DNA from: Myxococcales bacterium
GTDB lineage: Bacteria > Myxococcota > Myxococcia > Myxococcales > JAJYLH01
NCBI GenBank assembly: GCA_021787845.1
Contig: JAJYLH010000011.1
Location: 1 to 64,000, forward strand
Direction of reading: 5' to 3'
Length of the DNA stretch: 64,000 nucleotides
The translations under genes and the position numbers were made by a program. Below the pieces are notes generated by a model. It was not told the origin of the DNA. It saw only the letters and a list, made by a program, of their open reading frames with translations, and searched no databases. Positions 33,935 through 43,064 of the stretch are shown piece after piece (the first letter of the stretch is position 1; every line of letters starts with the position of its first letter).

Positions 33935-36900
33935 ATGCTAAGCATGCGTGCGCAGCGATTCGGGTCCGCACTGCTCGCGACCGCGCTGGCGACGGCCATC
34001 GCCGGCTGCGGCAAGAAGGCGGCGCCGACGCCGGATGGCGGCCCTGCGGTGGCCTCGCAGAGCGACCTTTGCGCGACGACGCCGCGGCCGATGCTCAGCG
34101 ACCTGTGGCCGACCACCTTCGCGTCCTGCGCGGGCAGCGCTTGCCACGGCGGCGGCGCCGGGCAGATGCTCTTCAGGACCCCCGAGGAATTCCTGGCGGC
34201 GACCGTCCGGCAGGCATCTTCCGAGGTGCCGGGCGCCAGCCGCATCGTCCCGGGCCAGCCGAGCGCGAGCCTCCTCTACCAGAAGCTCGCCGGGACCGCG
34301 ACGCCACGGATGCCGCTGGGCGGGCCGTACCTGACCAAGGAGCAGCTCGACCTAGTGGCGGGGTGGATCTGTGGCGGCGCCCAGCCGGGAGCGCTGCCGC
34401 AGACCGACGGCGGTTCCTACAACCTGGGCCAGTTCCCGGTCCCGTCGATGATTCCCGGGATGGAGCAGCTCCACGGCGAGTGCGACGGCGGCGAGTGCGA
34501 GTGCGATGGAGGGCCGTGCCCCGTCGCCTGCGGCGACGGCGGAACCTGGTGTCCAGAGGGGCTGCAGTGCGACGACGAAGGCGTCTGCGTCGGCCCCTGC
34601 CCCGGCGGCGGCCTGTCGATCGGCGGGATTTGTCCGCCGGTTTCGTGCCTGGACGATGGTGGCTGTGACGGCGGCATCGGCGACGGCGGAGGCGGTGATG
34701 GTGGAAGCGTCGACGGCGGCAGCGTCGACGGCGGCAGCGTCGACGCCGGTGACGGCGGCATCGGCGACGGTGGCATCAGCGATGCCGGCGATGCGGGTCC
34801 CTCCACGCCCGAGCCGCCGGTGATCCTCAACCTGGCGCCCACCGAGGGCTACCAGGGCACTCCGGTGCAACTGTTCGGCGCCCATTTCGGCGCGGACTGC
34901 TCGGTCGACGACGTGGAGTTCGCCGGGGCCGATGGCGGAACGATTTCCGGAGCGCTGCAGAGTTGCATCCCGAACGAAGTCGACACCGCGGTGCCGCCGG
35001 GGGCCGTCACCGGTCCTGTCCAGCTCACGGTCGCCGGTGCCGGCCAGGCGAAGAGCCCGGTGGCCTTCACGGTGTGGTCTTGCGGCGCGCCGACGCTGTC
35101 GTCGATCAGCCCCTCGGAAATCACGGCCGGTTCCGGCGATACGCCGATTCGATTGGTCGGCGCGGACTTCAACCCGGGCTCGGTGGTCGATGCGAGCCTC
35201 GGGGACGGGCCGCCGGTCGCGCTGGCCGTGACCTACGAGAGCGCCGCGGCTCTGACCGCGGTGGTGCCGAACGGAGACCTCCTGCGGCCGGGCACGCTGG
35301 CCATCACCGTGACGAATCCGCCGGAATGCGTTCCGCCGCAGGGAGGGACCTCGCAAGCGCAGACGCTCACCGTCACGAGCGAGATGCCGACGCTGTACGG
35401 CGTGACACCGGAAGCGGTCCTGGCAGGCAGCGGCGACACGACGCTCACGCTCAGCGGCCACGACTTCAACGGCGGCTCGACGGTCAGCGACAACGAGGGG
35501 ACCTCGCTGGCGGTCACCTCGGTGACGCCGACCGAAATCCAGGTGACGATGACGGCCGATGAGTTGACGGCGCCCAGGGTTCTGAACCTGAGCGTTTCCA
35601 ATCCGGACCCGGTCGGCGGCAGCCCGATTCCGAGCAACAGCATCGATTTCTCCGTGCTGAACGTGGCGCCGGTGCTTGCGAGCCTCGCCCCGGCGAGCGT
35701 GGCCGTCGGCTCGACCCCGGAGCTGGACCTCCACGGAAGCGGCCTCACCAGCGCGACCCAGGTCCTGATCGACGGCCAGCCGCGGCAGGCCACGCTGAAG
35801 AACCCCTCGAGTGGCGGCTCCACCGCGCCGTATCTCGAGATCGCCTCGCTCGACCAGCAGATCACCAACACCGCGGGCCCGCACGCGGTCCAACTGGTGT
35901 CGCCCCCGCCGGGCGGCGGCTACAGCCAGGTTCTCGACCTCACGGTGACCGAGCCGACCCCGACGCTCACCTCGATTTCGCTGACCAGCGCCGAGCCGTG
36001 CGCGCAAGAGACCATCACGCTCACTGGCACCGGCTTCACCGCGCAATCGGTCGTCGAGTTCGGCACGGTCCAGGTGACGCCGACCTCGATCGTTCCGACG
36101 AGCTTGACCTTCCAGCTCCCCTGCGTTTTCGGCGCGGCGGACCACTCGGTCGACTACCCGGTGACCGTGCAGAACCCGGACGGCGCGGCGAGCAACGCGC
36201 TCACCTTCACGCTCACCGCGGACGCCGACCCGATCATCACGAGCCTCTCGCCCAACCCCATCGCCCCGGGCAACGACCTGTCCTTGTGGATCTACGGCGC
36301 GAACTTCGGCTTTCCCGACCTCCAGGTCGATGTCGTGACTCCCTCGGGCGTCGACCTGCAAAGGCTCCCGGGCGACGTCGGCGTCGATCCGAACGGGAAC
36401 CTCCTGGTCTCCCATCTGCCCCTGCAGGCGAACAGCGCGCCCTATCAGGTGACGGTGACCCGGACGAGCGACGGCGCGAAGAGCGCGTCGGTAGCGCTGC
36501 TGGTCTCGGCGAAGAACCCGACGCCGGTGCTGACGAGCTTGAACCCCGCGAGCGCCACGCAGGGCTCGGAAGCGGTGTCGCTCACCGTGAAGGGCTCGGG
36601 CTTCGCGCCTGGCGCGCACATCACCTTCAACGGCGGCCCCTGGCAGCTCACGACCGTGGTCGACCCCAGCACCGCGACCGCGACGATTCCCGCGCAGCTC
36701 TTGACCGGGGTCGGCTCCCTCGATGTGAAAATCGTCAACCCGCCTCCGGTCGCTGGCGACGGCTCGAGCAACGCGCTCGAGTTCACGGTCGACGGCCCGA
36801 ACCTCGCGCCGGCCATCCTCTCGATGACGCCGGTGCCGCTGTTCGTCGCAAGCCCACCGGCGATGGCGCTGACCGGAACGAACTTCCTGCCCTCGACGAC

Positions 36901-38428
36901 CGCGACGCTCGACGGCGAGCCGTGTCCGGGCTGTTTCGTCTTCGGGTCGCGCGGCTCCGGCGTCGTGACGCTCCCCGAGAGCGCTGTCGCCCAGGCTGGC
37001 GACCATGAGCTCTGGCTGTCGAATCCGGCCCCCGGCGGCGGCGACTCGAACCCGGTGACGGTGGTGGTCGTCGCGCTGAACCCGGCGCCGACCTTGACCA
37101 GCATCACGATGGATCCGGCGGCCGCGTCGGACACGCCGACCACGGTCGTCGCCGGGACCTCGTCGGCCAAGGTGCAATGCACGGGCACGAGCTTCATGCA
37201 GGACTCCGTCGTCGAGGTGGCGTTCGAGAACGGTGGCTACTCGGCGCGCACGACGAGCTTCGAATCGGCGACGTCGCTCGCCGCGATGCTCGGGCCGGCG
37301 GACCTGGCCGTCGCGGGCACGCTGCACGTCCGGGTGGAGAACCCGGCGCCGGGCGGCGGAACGACCGACGCCCAGGACGCGACGCTCATCGACCCGATTC
37401 CGCACCTGACCGCGCTCGACCCGGCCATCGCTCCCGAACCCGCGAAGGCGCTGACGCTCACCGTCTGGGGCACCGGCTTCGTCGGCAGCTCGCAGGTGCG
37501 GGTCAAGCTGACCCCGATGACGACCACGTTCGTCGATTCGAGCAAGCTGACCGCCAGCGTGCCCGGCGCGACCATCCCCGCCACCGGGAACTACTCCATC
37601 GACGTCGTCAACCCGGCGCCCGGCGGCGGCCCCAGCGACAACGGGCTGACGCTCTACGTGAGCCCACCGGCGCCGGTCCTGACAGGCATCAGCCCTTGCG
37701 GGGGGGTGGCGGGGCAGACGCTCGTCGCCGGCGCCACCGGCCAGAACTTCATCGGCGGCATGACGGGGTATTTCGTCGACGCGCAGGGCAACCGGATCGC
37801 CGACGGCGCGGTCGACGTGTCGAGCGGCGGCACCGCGACCTCGGCGACGCTCGCGCTGACGCTCCCCAAGAGCGCTCCCGATGCCGATTATCCCGACGAG
37901 GTGTGGGTCGAGCTGAGCATCGGCGGCAAGCCGTCGGCGGCGTACCCGTTCGGGCTCGCGACCCAGGCGGTGAGATACGTCGACCAGATTCAAGAGTACA
38001 TCTTCGAGACCGACTGCACCGACTGTCACACGGTGCCCTCGCCGACGCCGGACAATCCGAATCCGAGCCAGACGTGGAAGCCCGACGGGCAGTTGGACCT
38101 CAGCGGCAACGCGGCCCTGAACGGGGTCCTCATCGGCGTCGTTGCGCCGTTGAGCCTGCCGGCAGGCGACACCAATCCGGTCGACGGGATTCCGTACGTC
38201 CGCGGCTGCGCGCCGCCGGCCGGCGAGAGCTACGAGCAGGCCAATTTCTTGCTCCACATGCTGACGCCGCCGGCGGAGTATCCGGACCACATGAGCTTCG
38301 ACCAGATGACCGGAACGGTCTTCTGCGACCAACAGCACCAGCAGACCAACACCTGTCCGAACGTGACGGCGGACCAGAAGAAGCAGGCGCTGCTCGACTG
38401 GATCGCCACCGGCGCGAGCTGGCAGTAG
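33935..38428 (+). CDS. Giant TIG-repeat lipoprotein with haem-type terminal domains
   Basis: The 1497-residue protein has a lipobox at AIAGC (Cys25). The next part (about 35-150) resembles the short cytochrome-like modules of myxobacterial surface proteins, with CAGSACHGGGAG, SLLYQKLAGT and MPLGGPYLTKEQLDLVAGWI. A Cys/Asp/Gly-rich linker (about 165-290) has repeats GGSVDGGSVDGGSVD and pairs of Cys. From about 290 to 1345 there are 11 TIG/IPT Ig-like domains, each opening with a P-x-L-xx-(I/L)-x-P pattern and a later GxNF/GTGF turn. The end has a second domain with CTDCH (a true CxxCH haem site) and an ALLDWIATGASWQ close. The alternative start is 33944. It is probably anchored in the outer membrane and may carry electrons or bind surfaces. 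Confidence 0.85.
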   Translation: MLSMRAQRFGSALLATALATAIAGCGKKAAPTPDGGPAVASQSDLCATTPRPMLSDLWPTTFASCAGSACHGGGAGQMLFRTPEEFLAATVRQASSEVPGASRIVPGQPSASLLYQKLAGTATPRMPLGGPYLTKEQLDLVAGWICGGAQPGALPQTDGGSYNLGQFPVPSMIPGMEQLHGECDGGECECDGGPCPVACGDGGTWCPEGLQCDDEGVCVGPCPGGGLSIGGICPPVSCLDDGGCDGGIGDGGGGDGGSVDGGSVDGGSVDAGDGGIGDGGISDAGDAGPSTPEPPVILNLAPTEGYQGTPVQLFGAHFGADCSVDDVEFAGADGGTISGALQSCIPNEVDTAVPPGAVTGPVQLTVAGAGQAKSPVAFTVWSCGAPTLSSISPSEITAGSGDTPIRLVGADFNPGSVVDASLGDGPPVALAVTYESAAALTAVVPNGDLLRPGTLAITVTNPPECVPPQGGTSQAQTLTVTSEMPTLYGVTPEAVLAGSGDTTLTLSGHDFNGGSTVSDNEGTSLAVTSVTPTEIQVTMTADELTAPRVLNLSVSNPDPVGGSPIPSNSIDFSVLNVAPVLASLAPASVAVGSTPELDLHGSGLTSATQVLIDGQPRQATLKNPSSGGSTAPYLEIASLDQQITNTAGPHAVQLVSPPPGGGYSQVLDLTVTEPTPTLTSISLTSAEPCAQETITLTGTGFTAQSVVEFGTVQVTPTSIVPTSLTFQLPCVFGAADHSVDYPVTVQNPDGAASNALTFTLTADADPIITSLSPNPIAPGNDLSLWIYGANFGFPDLQVDVVTPSGVDLQRLPGDVGVDPNGNLLVSHLPLQANSAPYQVTVTRTSDGAKSASVALLVSAKNPTPVLTSLNPASATQGSEAVSLTVKGSGFAPGAHITFNGGPWQLTTVVDPSTATATIPAQLLTGVGSLDVKIVNPPPVAGDGSSNALEFTVDGPNLAPAILSMTPVPLFVASPPAMALTGTNFLPSTTATLDGEPCPGCFVFGSRGSGVVTLPESAVAQAGDHELWLSNPAPGGGDSNPVTVVVVALNPAPTLTSITMDPAAASDTPTTVVAGTSSAKVQCTGTSFMQDSVVEVAFENGGYSARTTSFESATSLAAMLGPADLAVAGTLHVRVENPAPGGGTTDAQDATLIDPIPHLTALDPAIAPEPAKALTLTVWGTGFVGSSQVRVKLTPMTTTFVDSSKLTASVPGATIPATGNYSIDVVNPAPGGGPSDNGLTLYVSPPAPVLTGISPCGGVAGQTLVAGATGQNFIGGMTGYFVDAQGNRIADGAVDVSSGGTATSATLALTLPKSAPDADYPDEVWVELSIGGKPSAAYPFGLATQAVRYVDQIQEYIFETDCTDCHTVPSPTPDNPNPSQTWKPDGQLDLSGNAALNGVLIGVVAPLSLPAGDTNPVDGIPYVRGCAPPAGESYEQANFLLHMLTPPAEYPDHMSFDQMTGTVFCDQQHQQTNTCPNVTADQKKQALLDWIATGASWQ

Positions 38429-38524
38429 CCGGTCCGGGCAGCTCATCTTCGCGGCGGCGCGCGCGACGGCGACGAACGGGTCGGAACCGCTCCCACCGAT
38501 CGGCTCTCGGGGGGCGACGGCGCT

Positions 38525-39400
38525 CTAGTCTCGCTTTTCGCGGACGAGCGCCGGCGCGCTCTCGAGGAAGGTGCCGCGGGGCAGCCAGCCGAGGTCGGCG
38601 GCACGTTTCGCGACCACCACTTGATCGAGCGCGAGAGCGTCGGCGACGGCCCCGATACGCTGGCGCGCCTGCGCGAGCGGCCAGGGACGCGCCGGCCCGT
38701 TGCCGCCCGCCTCGCTCAAGGCCCCCGCCGCTTCGGCGACCGTCGGCGCGCTGCCGTCGACGCCGTGGAAGATGCCGCGAGCGCGCTTCTCGACCACCCG
38801 CCGGTAGAGTTGCGCCAGGTCGTCGCGATGGACCGGAGGGAAGCGGTTCTGCCCCTCGCCGACGAAGGTGACCGGCTCGCCGCGGGAGGCGTTGGCGAGC
38901 CAGCCGGCGAAGTAGCCGCCGTCGCCGCCGTACACGAGACCCGGCCGGATGACCGCGCAGGCGAGGTCCTCGGTGGCGTGGGAGAGCGCGAACCGCTCGA
39001 CCGCGGGACGCCAGGCGACCATCGGGAGGGGTCGGTCGGTCGGGGCGTCCTCATCCGCTGCCGTCGGGCAGGAGCCCAGCACCCAGACGCCAGAGGTGTA
39101 GATGAGCGCCTTCTGGCCGCCCTCGGCGAGGAGCGCTCCCGCCAGCTCCTCGAGAGCGAGCTCGTCCAGCTCGGGCGTCGCGAACGCACAGTGCACGACC
39201 GCGTCGCACTCGGCCGCGAAGTGCTGATAGCGCTCCGGATCGTGCAGGTTTCCGAAGATGGGCACCGCCCCGAGCGCGCGCACCTCGTCCTCTTTCTGGA
39301 CCGAGCGCGCGAGGCCTCCGACCTCGTGTCCGGCCTGGACGAGGGCGCGCACGACCGCGCTCCCGACGTACCCCGTGCTTCCCGTGACGAAGATCCGCAT
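38525..39400 (-). CDS. NAD-dependent epimerase/dehydratase (extended SDR)
   Basis: The 291-residue cytosolic protein has an atypical/extended SDR Rossmann fold: FVTGSTGYVGSAVVRALVQA with TGxxGxxG, then VHCAFATPE and LIYTSGVWVLG. The place of the usual YxxxK is occupied by AWRPAVERFALS rather than a clear Tyr-x3-Lys, so it may be a non-classical member (NmrA/DUF1731-like or atypical SDR5 type). VIRPGLVYGGDGG and FPPVHRDDLAQLYRRVVEK are typical of extended SDRs. ATG 39400 starts the motif immediately. It is divergent from the efflux-operon repressor. Confidence 0.82.
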   Translation of the reverse strand: MRIFVTGSTGYVGSAVVRALVQAGHEVGGLARSVQKEDEVRALGAVPIFGNLHDPERYQHFAAECDAVVHCAFATPELDELALEELAGALLAEGGQKALIYTSGVWVLGSCPTAADEDAPTDRPLPMVAWRPAVERFALSHATEDLACAVIRPGLVYGGDGGYFAGWLANASRGEPVTFVGEGQNRFPPVHRDDLAQLYRRVVEKRARGIFHGVDGSAPTVAEAAGALSEAGGNGPARPWPLAQARQRIGAVADALALDQVVVAKRAADLGWLPRGTFLESAPALVREKRD

Positions 39401-39625
39401 GGCGGGTGCCTCCCGATCGATGCTGGACCGACCATGCCGCATTCAGACCCCGCAGGGAAGGGCGGAGCCGAAAACCGCGGCCTGGAAAGTCGACCGGCGG
39501 GCACGAGCACCGGGTCGCGGCGCGGTCTCGTCCGTCGCGGCGCCGTCTAGCGATCCGAGCGCCGACCCCTGGGGCCCCCTGCCAGACCCGCGGCTCGCCC
39601 GGCGCCCGCGCCTTCGACGAGCCGC

Positions 39626-39664
39626 TTGACACGCGCCGGAAAGTTTCGTAGTCTCGGCTTCGTT
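39626..39664 (+). promoter_or_regulatory. Candidate promoter of the TetR/efflux operon
   Basis: TTGACA (39626-39631) is followed after 17 bp by TAGTCT (39649-39654), a weak -10, with ATG at 39665, so the leader would be very short. It lies in the 264-bp gap between the divergent SDR and TetR genes, and TetR could repress both. No clear palindromic operator was identified by eye. Confidence 0.4.
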
Positions 39665-40255
39665 ATGGGTCGCCCGCCGGCCATCACCGAGGAAGAGATC
39701 CTGGCGTCGGCCCGAGCGGTGTTCTTGGAAAAGGGCATCGCGGGGACGACGGCCGAGGTGGCGGAGCGCTGCGGGGTGAGCGAGGCGACGGTCTTCCGGC
39801 GGTTCGCGACCAAGGACGACCTCTTCCGGATGGCGCTCATCACGTCGTTCCCGGAGTGGATCGAGTCGTTGCCGGATCTTTCCGGCCAGGGCGAACCGCG
39901 GGCGGCCCTCCTGGAAATGGGCCGGAGGACCCTGGCGTTCTTTCGCCGGTTCCTGCCGGGCGCCCTGATGCTGATGGCGAATCCGGGCGTCGAGTTCTTC
40001 GAGCGGCGGGCGCTGGTCCGCCGGCGGGTCGTCGAGATCATCACGGCCTTCTTCGAGCGGGAGATTCGCGCGGGCCGCATCCGCAAGATGGACCCGAAAT
40101 TCGCGGCGCACCTTTTCATGGGCGGGGTGATGATGTCCGTGTTGTTCCAGTTTCGCGGGGCTCTTGCCTGTGCTCAAGATCTCGAGCCCCAAGACGATTT
40201 CTTGCCGCAGCTCGTCGACCTCTTGTGCGAGACGCCGGCGGCGAGCAAGCGGTAG
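39665..40255 (+). CDS. TetR-family repressor, CecR-like
   Basis: The 196-residue regulator has the TetR DNA-binding helix-turn-helix at about residues 8-52 (ILASARAVFLEKGIAGTTAE then VAERCGVSEATVFRRFATKD). A helical ligand-binding C-terminal domain follows (LLEMGRRTLAFFRRFLPGAL). It heads an operon with TolC, HlyD, two ABC ATPases and two permeases, in the same order as E. coli cecR(ybiH)-ybhGFSR, so it is probably the local repressor released by the pump substrate. ATG 39665 is the best start. An eight-T run follows about 10 bp after its stop and could attenuate read-through into tolC. Confidence 0.88.
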   Translation: MGRPPAITEEEILASARAVFLEKGIAGTTAEVAERCGVSEATVFRRFATKDDLFRMALITSFPEWIESLPDLSGQGEPRAALLEMGRRTLAFFRRFLPGALMLMANPGVEFFERRALVRRRVVEIITAFFEREIRAGRIRKMDPKFAAHLFMGGVMMSVLFQFRGALACAQDLEPQDDFLPQLVDLLCETPAASKR

Positions 40256-40324
40256 CGAGTCGGCTGCTCTTTTTTTTGCGCGATTTCGGAGTCTTGGCTG
40301 CGAAATTCGTCGGGAGGTGGGTGC

Positions 40325-41731
40325 ATGCGGCAGGTGCGCGAGGCGGCCCGGCTGGCGATGGTCCTGCTCGTCGTGTGGGCGGCCCCCGCGCGGGCGGCGA
40401 GGACGCTCTCGCTCGACGAGGCGCTGGCGCTCGCCCGGGCGAACAACGCGGACTTGAAGGCGGCCAGGGCGCGTCTCGACGAGGCGCAGGGCGACGTGGA
40501 GGCGTCGTGGAGCGCGCTCCTGCCCAAGGTGTCGCTGCAGGGTCGGTACACGCACAACAACAAGGAAGTCTCGCTCGCGCTGGGGAAGATGCTCGACGGC
40601 GGGGTGCTCGGCCTCGCGGGCGTCCTCGCGAAGACGAGCAGCAGCGCGGAAGAGAAGGCGGCGCTCGGGCAGTTCGAGAGCCAGCTCTCCGCCGCGTCGT
40701 CGTCGCCGATCGTGATCCAGAAAGAGGAGCAGCTCGACGGGAACCTGAACGCGACGGTACCGCTCCTGGCCCTCCCGGCGTACCCGGCGCTGCGCGCGGT
40801 CAAGGATTCGTACGCCGCCCAGCAGGCCAGCTACTCGGCGACGGAGGCGAGCGTGCTCCTCGCGGTGGCGGAAACGTACTTCGCGGCGGCCGGGGCGGAC
40901 GAGCTGTTGCGGGCGCGGCAGGACGCGGTCTCGCTCGCCTCGCAGACGCTCTCGACGGCGAAGGCCCGGGTCGAGGCGGGCGCGGCGACGCGGGTCGACG
41001 AGATGCGGGCGGAGGTGGCGCTGGTGCGCGCGAAGGAGGCGGTGACGGAGGCGCTCGACACCGAGGCGCGGGCATATCGGGCGCTGGGGACGTTGATGGG
41101 CACCGAGGAGCCGGTGCGGGTCGTGCCCGCCGCGAGCGAAGCGGCACCGCTCCCGCCGTCGGAGACGCTGGTCCGGCAGGCGCTCACGCTCCGGCCGGAG
41201 ATCGCGGCGAACGAACGGCTGAACGAGGCGGCGAAGCTGTCGGCGAAAGCGCAAGCCTGGGGTTGGGCGCCGACGCTCGCGGCCTTCGGGCAGGCGCATG
41301 TCGGAAACTACGAGAGCTTCTCCGGCGACGACTACGCGTGGGCGGCGGGAATCGAGCTCGACTGGTCGATCTACGACGGCGGGATGCGCCGGGCGCAAGA
41401 GGACATCGACGAGGCGCGGTGGGCGGAAGGGCAAGCGCGAATCGAAGCGCTGCGTGACAGCATCCGCGACGGGGTGGTCGACGCGCGCCGGGCGATCGGG
41501 ACGAAAGAGAGCGCGCTCAAGGCGGCGGGCGAGGAGGTCGACCTCGCCCAGGCGACGCTCAAGCTGGTGCGGGCGCAGTACGACGCGGGTCAGGCGACGC
41601 AGCTCGATTTGCTCCAGGCGCAGGACTCGCTCGTCTCGGCGGAGGTCGCGCGGGCGAGCGCGCGGTTCGGGCTTTCGCTCGCGACCATCGATTTGCAACG
41701 CGAGACCGGGACGTTCCCGGCAGGAGGTTGA
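40325..41731 (+). CDS. TolC-family outer-membrane efflux protein
   Basis: The 468-residue protein has a signal peptide (MVLLVVWAAPARA) and two repeats of the OEP domain. Each starts with the pattern LSLDEALALARANNADLKAA or LRPEIAANERLNEAAKLSAK and contains long helices with heptad repeats. A first-repeat beta strand is LPKVSLQGRYTHNN and a second is WAAGIELDWSIYDGGMRRAQ. It would form the trimeric exit duct spanning the outer membrane. GGGAGGTGGG precedes ATG 40325 by about 5 nt, a strong ribosome-binding site. It is followed by the periplasmic adaptor 3 bp later. Confidence 0.92.
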   Translation: MRQVREAARLAMVLLVVWAAPARAARTLSLDEALALARANNADLKAARARLDEAQGDVEASWSALLPKVSLQGRYTHNNKEVSLALGKMLDGGVLGLAGVLAKTSSSAEEKAALGQFESQLSAASSSPIVIQKEEQLDGNLNATVPLLALPAYPALRAVKDSYAAQQASYSATEASVLLAVAETYFAAAGADELLRARQDAVSLASQTLSTAKARVEAGAATRVDEMRAEVALVRAKEAVTEALDTEARAYRALGTLMGTEEPVRVVPAASEAAPLPPSETLVRQALTLRPEIAANERLNEAAKLSAKAQAWGWAPTLAAFGQAHVGNYESFSGDDYAWAAGIELDWSIYDGGMRRAQEDIDEARWAEGQARIEALRDSIRDGVVDARRAIGTKESALKAAGEEVDLAQATLKLVRAQYDAGQATQLDLLQAQDSLVSAEVARASARFGLSLATIDLQRETGTFPAGG

Positions 41732-41734
41732 GCG

Positions 41735-42781
41735 ATGAAGAAGGGACTGCGGGCGATTCTCTTGCTCGCCATCGGCCTCGCGGTGGCGCTGGCGTGGCGG
41801 GTGAAGGTGCTGCGGGCGGCTGCGCACGGGCCGGCGGGCGGTACGGGCGTCATCGAGGGCGTCGACGTGAACGTGACGAGCCGCCTGCCGGCGCGCATCG
41901 CCAAGGAGTTCGCGCGCGAAGGCGACCTGGTCAAGGAAGGCGCGGTGCTGGTCCAGCTCAACTGCGACGAGGAAGAGGCGCGGCTTTCCGAGGCGGAGGC
42001 GCGGGCGGACGTGGCGAAAGCGACGCTCGACGCGTCGGAGGCGAACGCGAAGTCGGCGGTGAAGAACGTGGCGGCGGCGCGCGGCGGGGTTCTCGCGGCG
42101 AGCTCGCAGATCGACGCGCTCCTCGCGCAGGAGAGGCTCGCGAAGCTGGAGCTCGCGCGCAACGAACGCCTGTATTCGGAAGGAGCGGTGACGCAGGCGG
42201 TGATCGACGCGGCCCAGTCTCGCGAGGCGACGCTGCAAGGGCAGATTGCGGCGCAGCGGGCGAACGCGAGCTCGAGTCAGGACAAGGCGGCGGCGGTCGC
42301 GCAGGCGGGCGACGCGGCGCAGGCGCAAATCGAGGTCGCCCAGAGCAATCTGGAGCTTGCGAAGGCGGACGTAGACCTGGCGAAGACGCAAACGGCGGAG
42401 TGCACGCTCACCGCGCCGCGTTCGGGGATGATCGCGACCCGCAACTACTATCCGGGCGAAGCCGTGCAGCCGGGGAGCGTCATCTTCACCATCACCGACG
42501 TTTCCGACGCGCTGACTCGCTTCTACCTCCCGAACCAGGAGCTCGCCGCCGCCGCGCCCGGCCGCGCCGTGACCATCGTCGCCGACGCCTACCCCGGCCG
42601 CACCTTCCGCGGCACCATCTACTACGTGTCGCCCAAGGCGGAGTTCACTCCGCGCAACGTCCAGACCCGGGAAGACCGCGAACGGCTGGTCTACGCGGTG
42701 AAGGTGCGCATCCCGAACAAGGACATGCTCCTGCGCGAAGGGATGCCCGTCGAAGTGCAGATAACCGGCACCGAAGAGTGA
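41735..42781 (+). CDS. HlyD/YbhG-family membrane fusion protein
   Basis: The 348-residue periplasmic adaptor has one N-terminal transmembrane anchor (AILLLAIGLAVALAWRV). The split lipoyl/barrel-sandwich domain is EGVDVNVTSRLPARIAKEFA and LTAPRSGMIATRNYYPGEAV. A long coiled-coil hairpin (about 75-205, with AEARADVAKATLDASEANAK) reaches TolC. The beta-barrel is FTITDVSDALTRFYLPNQEL, followed by a membrane-proximal part ending in LREGMPVEVQIT. It connects the ABC permeases to TolC and starts only 3 bp after the tolC-like stop. By gene order it corresponds to E. coli YbhG. Confidence 0.93.
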   Translation: MKKGLRAILLLAIGLAVALAWRVKVLRAAAHGPAGGTGVIEGVDVNVTSRLPARIAKEFAREGDLVKEGAVLVQLNCDEEEARLSEAEARADVAKATLDASEANAKSAVKNVAAARGGVLAASSQIDALLAQERLAKLELARNERLYSEGAVTQAVIDAAQSREATLQGQIAAQRANASSSQDKAAAVAQAGDAAQAQIEVAQSNLELAKADVDLAKTQTAECTLTAPRSGMIATRNYYPGEAVQPGSVIFTITDVSDALTRFYLPNQELAAAAPGRAVTIVADAYPGRTFRGTIYYVSPKAEFTPRNVQTREDRERLVYAVKVRIPNKDMLLREGMPVEVQITGTEE

Positions 42782-43064
42782 AGCGGACGCGGGGTCTTGA
42801 CCCGAACCCAATGGTTTGACGGTGACGTTTGCGAATCGGAGCCGGACACGCGAGTGTCCGGGTGCAGGCAGGGCGATGGCGTGCCCGATTCCGGCGGCAT
42901 GGTTTGTTCCCGCTCATCCCGAGCGCAGTCGAGGGATGGGCGGTGGCGCGAAGGACCGCTCGTCCCTCGACTGCGCTCGGGATGAGCGGTTCAGGTTGCT
43001 CGGCCCATGAACCCCCGATGGACGGGAGCGTGGCTTTGGGTTGGCGATGGAGGCAGGTCCTGAC
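42782..43064. repeat. Operon spacer with family C palindrome (copy 2)
   Basis: Between the adaptor and first ATPase gene. Arms CGCTCATCCCGAGCGCAGTC (from 42911) and GACTGCGCTCGGGATGAGCG (ending 42988) enclose about 38 bp. GGACACGCGAGTGTCC at 42843-42858 is a further perfect hairpin. There is no gene in this 283-bp stretch. Confidence 0.85.

Noticed and set aside
34352-38446. 1364-codon open frame antisense to the TIG lipoprotein gene
   Set aside because: It mirrors the real gene in high-GC DNA, is dominated by Arg/Ala/Gly/Val with no domain, and has no plausible start region.
39443-42811. 1122-codon minus-strand frame across TetR, TolC and HlyD
   Set aside because: It covers three convincing genes on the other strand and is Arg/His/Leu-rich without motifs.
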